This document shows, piece after piece, positions 29,062-37,451 of a stretch of DNA of 41,954 nt. Under the pieces are notes generated by a model that made no database searches, was not told the origin of the DNA, and saw only the letters and a list, made by a program, of their open reading frames with translations. Position 1 is the stretch's first letter. Each line of letters starts with the position of its first letter. The position numbers and the translations under genes are program-made. This DNA comes from Deltaproteobacteria bacterium (GTDB lineage: Bacteria > Desulfobacterota > GWC2-55-46 > DRME01), in NCBI GenBank assembly GCA_011375175.1, contig DRME01000068.1, forward strand, positions 1 to 41,954. The letters run 5' to 3'.

Positions 29062-29655
29062 ATGAGAAGACTCTTCACCTGCCGACTGCATTGCGGGCGC
29101 CCGTCGACGGCGCTTGCCTGGGCGCTGGCGGCGCTCCTGTCTTTCCCGGCCCTCTCCGCCGCCGAAGAGGGCGGCGAAACGGTGACGGCCGAGTCCATAA
29201 GGGACCTCATCATAAGGCTCAACAAGGAGTACAACTACATAGGGGAGGAGCTCAAAAAGCTCGAGGAGAGCGTCAGGGAGTTTCCGGCCACCATACTGAA
29301 CATCTCGGTCGTCAACCGCGACCCCCTGCTCCGTATCGTCTCGCTGGAGGTGCTCGACAACAAGCGGCCGCTCATGAGCCACATCTACACCGACCGTGAG
29401 AACGAGGCCCTCCACATGGGCGGGCGCCACCAGTTCTATCTCGACGAGACAAGCACCGGGCCCCATCAGCTCAAGGTCCTTCTCGTCTGGAGCACGGGCG
29501 GCGCCGGGAAGAGAGCGGCCCGCGAAGGCAGGTCCGATACGCAGGTGAACATCACCGTCAAGCCCGGCGTGGAACATTTCATAGAGTTCAACCCCGTCAG
29601 GGCCGGCGGCACGGTCGTCATCCGCCATCACAAGACAACTTACAGCGCCCTGTAG
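29062..29655 (+). CDS. Exported protein, first gene of the Agl/Glt-like operon
   Basis: A 197-residue protein with a signal peptide (to about FPALSAAE), a short coiled coil (IIRLNKEYNYIGEELKKLEESVREF) and a beta-rich domain (LRIVSLEVLDNKRPLMSHIY ... GPHQLKVLLVW ... VNITVKPGVEHFIEFNPV). It is soluble and periplasmic by prediction. ATG 29062 has GGGAG about 10 nt upstream. It is 5 nt from the TPR gene that follows. No known family recognised. Position suggests a structural part of the envelope machine encoded downstream. The gap 28966-29061 before it shows no clear promoter. Confidence 0.7.
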   Translation: MRRLFTCRLHCGRPSTALAWALAALLSFPALSAAEEGGETVTAESIRDLIIRLNKEYNYIGEELKKLEESVREFPATILNISVVNRDPLLRIVSLEVLDNKRPLMSHIYTDRENEALHMGGRHQFYLDETSTGPHQLKVLLVWSTGGAGKRAAREGRSDTQVNITVKPGVEHFIEFNPVRAGGTVVIRHHKTTYSAL

Positions 29656-29660
29656 AGACG

Positions 29661-31529
29661 ATGATACGCCTCAGGCACATACTCGCCGCCGCGGCGCTCC
29701 TTGTGGCGGCCGGCCACGGGGCCGCCGAGGAGCCCGGGCGCATACCCTTCTCCATGTCAAGGGGCGACTATAACTACCAGAGCGCGCTCTTCAGCTACGT
29801 AACGGGCGACTTCTTCAGCGCCTCCGCCCTCGCCTCGAGCGTGCTCCTCGACGACCACTCGGCCCGGCACGACGAGGCGCTTCTGCTGCTGCGTCTCTCC
29901 GACCTCAAGCGCCTCCACACGGGCAGGTTCTACCCCGACTTCAAGGGCGGGGACGTCCTCCGCGAGAGGATGCCCGCGCTCATCGGCATGTTCGACACCT
30001 TTTACAGGATGGGCGAGTACGACAGGGCCCTCATGCTCGCCGACGAGCTCGGCGACTCTCCGGCGGCCCGTTATTTCAGGGGCATGGGCTTTCTGAGGCT
30101 CGGGCGCATCGACGAGGCCCTTGCAGACCTCGAGGCCGTGCCGGCCGGCGAACCCCTCCACCCCTACGCGGCCGTCGCCGCAGCCCAGGCATACCTCATG
30201 AAGCAGCAGCGCCGCAGGGCGGAAGGGGTGCTCAAGGCCGTGCTCGCAGGGGGGGAACTCGACGGCGGGCTCTCCGACAGGATGCGCGTGCTGCTCGGAG
30301 GCGTGCTCTTCGACGAGGGACGCTACGAGGAGGCCCTCATGGAGTACCTGCGCATATCCATGGAGAGCCCCCTCTACAGGGAGGCGCTCATAGGGCAGGC
30401 CTGGGCGCTGGCAAAGCTCGGCTCCTTCGAGGCGGCCGTGCCGATCATAAAGGAGATCAGGCCGTCGCCGCCCTACGACGCCGACGCCATGGACGTGATG
30501 GTGCTCCTCGGCTACTGCTACCTCGGCTCGGGCCGGGCCGTCGAGGCGAGAAACCATTTCGCAAGGCTCGCCGTCGAGCTCAGGGCGCAGCGGGACGAGA
30601 TAGAGGGGCTGCTCGGGAGCCCGGAGAGGCTCGAGCGCCTGAGCGGCGCCATTCTCGACGGCGACGACTCGGGACTCGACAGCCGCGAGCGCAAGTACCT
30701 CACCGTCGTGAGGTCGAATAGAGACGTCTTCGACCTCGTCGAGTCCTACAGGGCCCTCGGCCGCATAGCCGACGCCCTCGAGCGCCAGCAGCGCAGCATC
30801 CTCTCCACGGCCACCCATCTCGACAACACGATCATCGGTCTCAAGGCGCTTGTCGCAAGCCCGGGCGCCAAGATGGACGGCGTGAAACGGCTTCTCGCAT
30901 CGGCCAACAGGGTGCTCGACGCCCACCCCGACCCCTTCGGCGGCTACGACAGGGAGAACAGGGACTTCTTCGCCGAGGTGGAGGAGATGCTCTTCGTGCG
31001 CTGGCTTAAGACGGCCGGCCGGCCCATGACCGGTGACGAGAAGAGGATGGTGAGCCTCATCCTCAAGGAAGGCGCCGAGGCCCTGGAGTGCCTGAACTCG
31101 CCGGTGGTCTGTCCCATAGTGCACACCATACTGCCCGACTCGGTGCAGGGCCACAACCGCGAGCTCAACGACTTCAGGAACGTCACCAGGGCGCTGGCCG
31201 TGATCGCCGAGGACCTCGCCCACATACGCCGCGGCGAGGCCATAGGGTTCGAAAAGATGCTCATGGAGAAAAAGGAGCAGGCCCGCAGGTCCATGGCCAA
31301 GTGCGCGGAGGCGAAAGAGGGGGTCGAACGGCTCCGCGGCCGCGCCGCCGCGGCCGCGGAGCTGGCCCGCCGCGGCATGACCGACGTGAGCTCGCTCCTT
31401 CACCGCCGTGTGGCCGACAGCCTCCTCAAGTTCGCCTACGAGCTCGAGGACTACGACCTCTACATCGAGAAGGGGCTTGCCGAGGCCGGGATCGCGGCCG
31501 GGGCGGGGAAGGGGGGCGGCCGCCGCTGA
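29661..31529 (+). CDS. Exported TPR-repeat protein, GltE/GltD-like candidate
   Basis: A 622-residue protein with a signal peptide (LAAAALLVAAGHGAAEE) and repeated TPR-type helices over residues 35-330, e.g. YNYQSALFSYVTGDFFSASALAS, MGEYDRALMLADELGDSPAARYFRGMGFLRLGRIDEALADLEAV and EGRYEEALMEYLRISMESPLYREALIGQAWALAKLGSF. The last 250 residues are helical with a coiled coil. Its ATGA-type overlap with the next gene and the motor genes downstream suggest a periplasmic scaffold. In Myxococcus the Glt complex contains TPR proteins (GltD, GltE) beside AglRQS; homology to a particular one is not certain. Confidence 0.75.
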   Translation: MIRLRHILAAAALLVAAGHGAAEEPGRIPFSMSRGDYNYQSALFSYVTGDFFSASALASSVLLDDHSARHDEALLLLRLSDLKRLHTGRFYPDFKGGDVLRERMPALIGMFDTFYRMGEYDRALMLADELGDSPAARYFRGMGFLRLGRIDEALADLEAVPAGEPLHPYAAVAAAQAYLMKQQRRRAEGVLKAVLAGGELDGGLSDRMRVLLGGVLFDEGRYEEALMEYLRISMESPLYREALIGQAWALAKLGSFEAAVPIIKEIRPSPPYDADAMDVMVLLGYCYLGSGRAVEARNHFARLAVELRAQRDEIEGLLGSPERLERLSGAILDGDDSGLDSRERKYLTVVRSNRDVFDLVESYRALGRIADALERQQRSILSTATHLDNTIIGLKALVASPGAKMDGVKRLLASANRVLDAHPDPFGGYDRENRDFFAEVEEMLFVRWLKTAGRPMTGDEKRMVSLILKEGAEALECLNSPVVCPIVHTILPDSVQGHNRELNDFRNVTRALAVIAEDLAHIRRGEAIGFEKMLMEKKEQARRSMAKCAEAKEGVERLRGRAAAAAELARRGMTDVSSLLHRRVADSLLKFAYELEDYDLYIEKGLAEAGIAAGAGKGGGRR

Positions 31530-34297
31530 TGCGTTCCTCCCGGGCCCTTCTGCTTTGTCTGCTCCTCGTCGTCCCGGCCGCCTGCGCCGTCAGGAAGCCG
31601 GTGCGGGAGGTGGTGGAGCCGCCGCCGAAGGTCGAGCTCTCGGAAGAGGATTTTGCAAGGGCGGCCATAGAGAAGTGGCGGCGCTACATGTCTCTCGCCG
31701 ACGACTACGACCTGTCGGTGGAGACGGCCCTCAGGCTCACGGAGCACTACTTCGAGGCCCGCGACATCCTCTACAAGAAGGAGATGGAGGAGTACGAGGC
31801 GGCCGTGGAGCGCTACGAAAAGGGCGAGATCACGGAGGAGCCCATAGCGCCGGTCCGCGACTACGGCGAGCTCATCGACCGTCTCGCCGTGCTCGCGGGG
31901 CGCAACAGGTTCGGCCGCGGCGCCGACGCCCTGCGCTACGCCCTGGGATACGCCCTCTACGAGGACGGCCGCGTCGACGAGGCCGTCGAGGTCTTCGAGG
32001 GACTCATCGGGGACTTCCCGCGGACCCCCTACTACGTAGAGGTGAGCTTCCGCCTCGGCGAGATCTACTTCGAGACCGGCCAGATGGGCGAGGCCATAGA
32101 GAGCTACGAGCGTGTGCTCGCCCACCCGGACTCGGTCTTCTACTTCAAGGCCATATACAAGCTCGCCTGGGTATACTACAAGCTCGACGAGTTCGAGAAC
32201 GCCGCCGACTCGTTCTTCACCATAATGGAGAGCTTCGGCGAGCAGGGCCGGGAGCGGGCATCCACGGGCCTCTGGGAAGAGGGCTTTTCAGGGGCCGTAA
32301 TGGCGCTCTCCCACTTTGCGAGGATCGAGAAGGCCGTAGACTACCTCCGCTCCCGCGGCGTGCGCGCCTACACCCCTGGGGTCCTTCAGAGCCTGGGCTC
32401 CACGCTCCATGAGGCGGGCAGGTACGAAGAGGCCCTGTACGTCTACAACGTCTTCGTGGAGCTCTTCCCCGAGGACGAGAGGACACCCTTCACATACGCG
32501 GTCATAGCCGAACTCTACGACGAGCTCGACAAGGCCGACAGGGCGATGAGCACCAGGTGGGACCTGGCCCAGCGCTACAACCCCACGACCGCCTGGTACG
32601 GCAGGCTCTATCCCGCGGGCAACGCCGAGCTCGACAGGCTCGTCGCGGCCGCCATGCTCTCGTCGGCGAGGGCCTACCACGTCAAGGGACGCGGCGCCGA
32701 CACGGTGCTCCTCGAAAAGGCCCTCAAAGGCTATACGACCTTTCTCGACGCCTTCCCGGACTCGGACAAGGCCCTCGATGTGCGCCTTCTCGCCGCCGAG
32801 ACGCTCTTCGACCTCGAGCGTTACGAAGAGGCCGTCGTCGAGTACTCGAGGGTGCTCGACCTCTCTGCGCCGGGCGCCAGGCGCGGTGAGATAGCCTTCT
32901 CCGCCATCCTCACCTACGAGGTCATCTTCTACCGCTACAAGGGCGGCTCCACCGACAACATACGGCACGCCGAAGAGGTGCTCGACCGTTACGGCGACGA
33001 CCTCTCGGCCGTATACAGGTACGAGGACTCGGTCTACAAGGTGGCCGACATGTACTCGCGCCTCGGTCTCTACGCCAGGGCCAGGGAGAGGATCCAGCCC
33101 CTTACGCGCAGGGGGGAGCCCGAGAAGGCGTACCGCAGGCTCGCCGAGCTCTACATGGAGGAGGGGGACCTCGAAGGCGCCGAGAAGAGCTACGGGGAGC
33201 TTGTCTCCCTATCGGGCGAGCGGGAGTATCGGCGCAGGCTTGCGGCGGTGAAGTTCAAGATCGCCGAGAGGCTCATAGGCGAGGACTCCTACGACGAGGC
33301 GTCGTCCAAGCTCATGGAGACGTTCGAGACCGACCCGGGCTCGGAGGTCGGCGAGGCGGCGCTGCTGCGGCTGGGAAACCTCCATATAAGGCGTAAGCTC
33401 ATGGGCGAGCTCGAGCGGGTGGTGGCCGTCTACCGCCGCGCCTATCCGGACTCCGAGGGGCCGCTATCGCTGCTCCTCGAGGCGGCCGGGGCCGTGGAGA
33501 GGGAAGAGCCCGTGAGGGCGGCGTCCATATACGAGAAGGCGTCGTTCATGGCCTCGGACGCGGCCGCCGCGGCGCTTGTGCTCCGGGCGGGGCTGCTCTT
33601 CGAGTCGTCGGGCGAGCTCTTGAGCGCAGTGAGGGCCTTCAGGCGATACCTGGCCGTCGAGGCCATAGAGCCGGAGATGGAGGAAGAGGTCCGCTACAGG
33701 CTCGGCAAGGCGCAGATGGACTCGGGCGCCGTCGAGGAGGGGCTGGCCACCATGCGGGAGCTCGTCGAGTGGGCCGGAGAGTCCAGGGGATACTACGTGG
33801 CCAAGGCGAGACTGGTCTTGCTTCGAGAGGCCATGGAGGGTTATTTCGCCGTAAGGCTCGTGGAGCCGGTGGAGGAGAATCTCGTCAAGAAGACACGGCT
33901 ACTGCAGTCGCTGATGAGCGAGCTCTCCCAGCTCATCGACTTCGGCATAGCCGAGCTCCTGCCGGAGATATACTATCCCGTGGGGCTCATCCTCGAGGAC
34001 TACAAGGTCTCGCTCCTGGAGAGCGAGAGGCCCGAGGGACTCACGGCCGAAGAGCTCGAGGAGTACGACTTTCTGCTGGAGGAGAAGGCCATACCCTATG
34101 ACGAGCGGGCCGTGGCGGCCTACGAGAACGGCTACAGGGCCGGCGTGGAGCAGGCTCTATTCAACGAGTGGGTCGTAAAGAGCCTTGAGCGGCTCGCCGA
34201 GCTGCGGCCCGCGACCTACAGGAGGAGCTTCGACACGGGAGGGGCGGAGCTCGTCTACGTCGTGCCGGGGCCGATCATGGCGGAGAGCGTGTTGTGA
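31529..34297 (+). CDS. Large TPR-repeat lipoprotein (GltD/AgmU-like candidate)
   Basis: A 922-residue lipoprotein (signal ending VVPAAC, Cys at about 20) built almost wholly of TPR units, e.g. GYALYEDGRVDEAVEVFEGLIGDFPRTPYYVEVSFRLGEIYFETGQMGEAIESYERVL, EAGRYEEALYVYNVFVELFPEDERTP and GDLEGAEKSYGELV. The order and size recall GltD/AgmU, the long TPR protein of the myxobacterial gliding apparatus, and related tetratricopeptide proteins in non-gliding deltaproteobacteria. ATG 31529 overlaps the previous stop by one base, and the 3' end overlaps the next gene. It probably spans the periplasm or lines the outer membrane. Confidence 0.78.
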   Translation: MRSSRALLLCLLLVVPAACAVRKPVREVVEPPPKVELSEEDFARAAIEKWRRYMSLADDYDLSVETALRLTEHYFEARDILYKKEMEEYEAAVERYEKGEITEEPIAPVRDYGELIDRLAVLAGRNRFGRGADALRYALGYALYEDGRVDEAVEVFEGLIGDFPRTPYYVEVSFRLGEIYFETGQMGEAIESYERVLAHPDSVFYFKAIYKLAWVYYKLDEFENAADSFFTIMESFGEQGRERASTGLWEEGFSGAVMALSHFARIEKAVDYLRSRGVRAYTPGVLQSLGSTLHEAGRYEEALYVYNVFVELFPEDERTPFTYAVIAELYDELDKADRAMSTRWDLAQRYNPTTAWYGRLYPAGNAELDRLVAAAMLSSARAYHVKGRGADTVLLEKALKGYTTFLDAFPDSDKALDVRLLAAETLFDLERYEEAVVEYSRVLDLSAPGARRGEIAFSAILTYEVIFYRYKGGSTDNIRHAEEVLDRYGDDLSAVYRYEDSVYKVADMYSRLGLYARARERIQPLTRRGEPEKAYRRLAELYMEEGDLEGAEKSYGELVSLSGEREYRRRLAAVKFKIAERLIGEDSYDEASSKLMETFETDPGSEVGEAALLRLGNLHIRRKLMGELERVVAVYRRAYPDSEGPLSLLLEAAGAVEREEPVRAASIYEKASFMASDAAAAALVLRAGLLFESSGELLSAVRAFRRYLAVEAIEPEMEEEVRYRLGKAQMDSGAVEEGLATMRELVEWAGESRGYYVAKARLVLLREAMEGYFAVRLVEPVEENLVKKTRLLQSLMSELSQLIDFGIAELLPEIYYPVGLILEDYKVSLLESERPEGLTAEELEEYDFLLEEKAIPYDERAVAAYENGYRAGVEQALFNEWVVKSLERLAELRPATYRRSFDTGGAELVYVVPGPIMAESVL

Positions 34298-35433
34298 ACG
34301 GAAGGGCGTTGACAGGGAGGGCGGCGGCGGCGCTTCTGTGTCTGCTTATCGTCGCGGGATGCGCCGGACCAGCTTTGAGGAAGGAGGCCGCGCCAGGCGA
34401 AGCCGTATCCGGCAAGGCCCCATCCGGCGATGCCGCCGCCGTCGAGGAGGCGGCCGCTGGGGCCGGCGCGCCGCAGCCCGGTGAGCTGACCGGGCCGCCT
34501 GAGGCCGCGGAGGAGGTCGAGGGGGAAGTCGTCGGGGAGGAGGTGATCGAGGCCGAGCCCCGGCGCCCGCCAGAGGCCGCCTCCGATGACGCCGCGGCCG
34601 TGGGGGAGCCGGAAGAGGAGGTCTCGCAGGAGGAGGTCATAGGGTTCTTCCTCAAGGGCGCCTTCAAGCGCCTCGACGACGACCCGGCGGCGGCCAGGAG
34701 GATATACCAGAAGGTCATCTCCATGGCCCCGGCCAACTGGCTCGCCCACTACAACCTCGGAATGCTCATGATGTGGGAGGGGGAGCTCGAGGGGGCGAGA
34801 AGGGAGCTTCTCCTGGCGCTCGAAAACGCGCGCCGGCCGCCTTCGGATATATACGCGGCCCTGGGCATGGTGCATCTGCGGCTCGGCATGACCGAAGAGG
34901 CCATAAGATACTTCGACGACGGCCTCGGTGTAGAGAGGTCGCCCGCCATGCTCATGAACGCCGCCAACGCCTACCAGGAGGCCGGAAGGCTCGAAGAGGC
35001 GCTGCGCAACTACAGGAAGGTCGAGGCCGTGGACCCGGAGTTCCGGGGACTCGACTACAACCTCGGCATGCTGCTCTTCAGGATGGGCCACTACGACGGC
35101 GCGCTTCACAGGTTCGAGCAGGCCCTGGAGCGCGACGAGGCGCCGCGCCGCACCCTGCTGCTGCTCAAGGCCAGAACGCTTCTAAAGCTCGGAGAGCCGG
35201 CGGCCGCCCTACAGATACTCCAGAGACTTGCCGATGATGGTGAAGACAAGGCCGCGATCTACAGGAACATGGGCATAATCTACGAGCTCTACATGGGAGA
35301 CATGGAGAGGGCGGCAAGAAACTACGAGCTCTACCTCGCCGCGGCGGGAGAGGACGACCCTGAGGTGGGCCGCTGGCTCCGCCTGGTGAGGGCGAGGCTT
35401 GAGAGGGCCGGGGGAGGGGAGGGCCCGCCGTGA
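34294..35433 (+). CDS. TPR lipoprotein, AglT/GltE-like
   Basis: A 379-residue lipoprotein (LLCLLIVAGC, Cys at about 23). A low-complexity Ala/Glu/Pro linker (residues 28-110) precedes about six TPR units (KVISMAPANWLAHYNLGMLMMWEGELEGARRELLLALEN ... YAALGMVHLRLGMTEEAIRYFDDGL ... GNYRKVEA-type repeats). This layout, a lipid anchor, a linker and compact TPRs, resembles AglT/GltE, the outer-membrane-associated TPR lipoprotein of the Myxococcus Glt complex. GTG 34294 overlaps the previous stop codon. The identity with AglT is a family-level inference. Confidence 0.75.
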   Translation: MNGRALTGRAAAALLCLLIVAGCAGPALRKEAAPGEAVSGKAPSGDAAAVEEAAAGAGAPQPGELTGPPEAAEEVEGEVVGEEVIEAEPRRPPEAASDDAAAVGEPEEEVSQEEVIGFFLKGAFKRLDDDPAAARRIYQKVISMAPANWLAHYNLGMLMMWEGELEGARRELLLALENARRPPSDIYAALGMVHLRLGMTEEAIRYFDDGLGVERSPAMLMNAANAYQEAGRLEEALRNYRKVEAVDPEFRGLDYNLGMLLFRMGHYDGALHRFEQALERDEAPRRTLLLLKARTLLKLGEPAAALQILQRLADDGEDKAAIYRNMGIIYELYMGDMERAARNYELYLAAAGEDDPEVGRWLRLVRARLERAGGGEGPP

Positions 35434-35717
35434 GGGGCGCGGCACTTGCGATAGCGGCCGCGGTGTTGCTTCTCCGGGCCCCTTGCGCCTCCGCCTCGGC
35501 CGACGTGATGGAGAGGGACGCAAAGGCCGGGGAGCCCGTCATCGTCGAGAGGGTCATAAGGATCGAAGGCACCATAGAGAAGCCCCGCATACTCTTCATC
35601 GTGCCGAGGGCCAGGATATGGAGGGCCGACTTCTTCGGGAAGAGTTTTCTCGACGATATGCTGAGGCCGGTCTATCCGGACAAATTAACCGAGGAGGGGG
35701 GCGCGGCGCTCCCCTGA
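35430..35717 (+). CDS. Small exported protein in the Agl/Glt-like operon
   Basis: A 95-residue protein with a signal peptide (ALAIAAAVLLLRAPCASASA). It is followed by VIVERVIRIEGTIEKPRILFIVPRARIWRADFFGKSFLDDMLRP, a pattern (IEGxIxKPRxxFIxPRARxxW) often seen for small proteins beside AglX/TolQ-type genes in deltaproteobacterial clusters. GTG 35430 overlaps the TPR gene stop. Unknown function; it may bridge the inner-membrane motor and the TPR scaffold. Confidence 0.7.
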   Translation: MRGAALAIAAAVLLLRAPCASASADVMERDAKAGEPVIVERVIRIEGTIEKPRILFIVPRARIWRADFFGKSFLDDMLRPVYPDKLTEEGGAALP

Positions 35718-35733
35718 CGGAGGTGGATGTTTC

Positions 35734-36363
35734 ATGGAGCTCATCGCTTCTTTTTTCAGGGAAGGCGGCATGTTCATATGGTTCATACTGCTCGTCTCCA
35801 TCGTGGGGTTCGCCATCATGGTGGAGCGCGGCGTGCTTCTCATCTTCAGGTACAACCTCAACAGCCGCGCCCTGTGGGCCAAGGTCGAGAAGTTCGTAAA
35901 GGACGGCCACCTCGACCGGGCCGAGGCCCTCTGCGCCAACTCTCCGGTGCCCCTGATGAGGATACTCCACAGGGCCATCTCGGCGGCCTCGGGCACGGAA
36001 AAGGACATCCAGAACGCCGTGGACGAGGCGGCCCTCGAGGTGATCCCATCCATCGACAAGCGCGTGCCCTACCTCGCCACGCTGGCCAACATAGCAACGC
36101 TTCTGGGGCTGCTCGGCACCATCCAGGGCCTCATCCAGGCATTCGCCGCCATAGGCAGCGCCGACCCCTCGCAGAAGGCCTCGCTCCTTGCAAGCGGCAT
36201 ATCCATAGCCCTCTACTCCACGGCCTTCGGCCTCATCGTGGCCATACCGATGCTCGTCATGTACTCGGTCCTCCTCTCCAAGGCCCACAGGATCATCGAC
36301 GAGATAGACGAGTTCTCCATAAAGATCATCAACCTCCTGGCCCGCTACAGGGAGGGCCGTTAG
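35734..36363 (+). CDS. MotA/TolQ/ExbB proton-channel protein (AglR/AglX-like)
   Basis: A 209-residue protein with three transmembrane helices: MFIWFILLVSIVGFAIMVERGVLL, LATLANIATLLGLLGTIQGLIQAF and LLASGISIALYSTAFGLIVAIPMLVMYSVL. The MotA/TolQ/ExbB signature is complete (YLATLANIATLLGLLGTIQG; GISIALYSTAFGLIVAIP). It forms the stator-like pentamer of an ion-driven motor with the two following ExbD/TolR proteins, in the order of AglR-AglQ-AglS of Myxococcus. ATG 35734 has GGAGGTGG at 35719-35726. Confidence 0.92.
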   Translation: MELIASFFREGGMFIWFILLVSIVGFAIMVERGVLLIFRYNLNSRALWAKVEKFVKDGHLDRAEALCANSPVPLMRILHRAISAASGTEKDIQNAVDEAALEVIPSIDKRVPYLATLANIATLLGLLGTIQGLIQAFAAIGSADPSQKASLLASGISIALYSTAFGLIVAIPMLVMYSVLLSKAHRIIDEIDEFSIKIINLLARYREGR

Positions 36364-36406
36364 AGCGGCGCCGTCCCCTTTATTCAACCCCCAGTCCATT
36401 ATCGCC

Positions 36407-36922
36407 ATGGCATACAGACCGAGCAGAAGGATGCACCACGGCGCCGAGGGCGCCGACCTCAACCTCATCCCCATAATGAACGTCTTCATCATCATCATTC
36501 CGTTCCTGCTCCTCACGGTGGTCTTCGCCAAGACGGCGGTCATAGACGTATACCTCCCCCACGAGGTCGAAAGTCCGCCCGAAAAGGAGACGGAGCAGGA
36601 GCCCGGCGAGAGGACGCCGCCCAGGCTCCTGACCGTGAAGATAACCGACGGGGCCCTCACCGTGGGCTGGGGCGAGAGGGAAGAGAGGATAGAGGCGGCG
36701 CCCGACAACTCGCACCTGCGCCGGCTCTCGGAGGCGCTTCTCGACATAAAGCGGGAAGCCCCCGACCACAGGGAGATAATCCTTCTATTCGATTCGCACA
36801 TCTCCTACGACTACGTGGTCAAGGTCATGGACGCATCGAGGGAGATAACCCTGGAGCGCGGCGGCGTCAAGAGCAGGCGTTCGCTCTTCCCCCTCGTCTC
36901 TCTCGGTGAGAACAGGGAGTAG
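36407..36922 (+). CDS. ExbD/TolR-like protein lacking the channel Asp (AglQ/AglS/AglV-like)
   Basis: A 171-residue protein with one N-terminal transmembrane helix (LNLIPIMNVFIIIIPFLLLTVVF), an acidic linker and a TolR-type periplasmic domain. In ExbD, TolR and AglQ this helix has an Asp essential for proton flow (LxPxxDVxxxLLxxF). Here Asn (residue 25) stands in its place, which predicts no proton relay from this subunit. The following gene keeps the Asp. The start ATG 36407 has no clear Shine-Dalgarno, which may matter for stoichiometry. It lies 43 nt after the ExbB gene. Confidence 0.85.
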   Translation: MAYRPSRRMHHGAEGADLNLIPIMNVFIIIIPFLLLTVVFAKTAVIDVYLPHEVESPPEKETEQEPGERTPPRLLTVKITDGALTVGWGEREERIEAAPDNSHLRRLSEALLDIKREAPDHREIILLFDSHISYDYVVKVMDASREITLERGGVKSRRSLFPLVSLGENRE

Positions 36923-36926
36923 CGCG

Positions 36927-37451
36927 ATGGCGAGGGCGAGATCGGTGTCGAGGAACAGGCGCAGGAGATCGAGACTCGCGGCGGCCGCGCTGACTCTTAC
37001 GTCCATGATGGACATGTTCACCATCATCCTGCTCTTCCTCCTCAAGAGCTACTCGGCCGAGGGCGAGATATACACCATGCATCCGAGCCTTACGCTGCCC
37101 GTGTCCATATCCACGGAGAAGCCCAGGCTCAAGCTCCTCATCCAGCTCACATCGAAACACATACTCATAGAGGGCGAGCCGGTCGTGACCGTCGCCGAGG
37201 CGCTCCGGGACTTCAAGCCCAAGACCGACGACCCCGAGCACCTGCTCATCCGCCCGCTTCTCGCCGCGCTCGACAGGAACACCGAGAAGGTGGAGTTCAT
37301 CGCCCGCACCAACCCCGACGTGAAGTTCACCGGCGAGGTCATGATCCAGGGCGACAGGTCCATACCCTTCGCGCTCCTGGAAAAGGTCATGTACACCTGC
37401 GGTCAGGCGGGGTACTACGACATATCGCTTGCGGTCCTTACCCGTGAATAA
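36927..37451 (+). CDS. ExbD/TolR-like protein with the channel Asp (AglS/AglQ-like)
   Basis: A 174-residue protein with a strongly basic cytoplasmic N-terminus, a transmembrane helix ([23 protein letters not shown]) carrying the conserved Asp (residue 29), and a periplasmic TolR-type domain ([21 protein letters not shown] ... [26 protein letters not shown]). It should pair with the ExbB protein as the proton-conducting subunit. ATG 36927 has AGGGAG 9 nt upstream and follows the previous stop by 4 nt. It overlaps the next gene by 8 nt or more. Confidence 0.88.
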   Translation: MARARSVSRNRRRRSRLAAAALTLTSMMDMFTIILLFLLKSYSAEGEIYTMHPSLTLPVSISTEKPRLKLLIQLTSKHILIEGEPVVTVAEALRDFKPKTDDPEHLLIRPLLAALDRNTEKVEFIARTNPDVKFTGEVMIQGDRSIPFALLEKVMYTCGQAGYYDISLAVLTRE

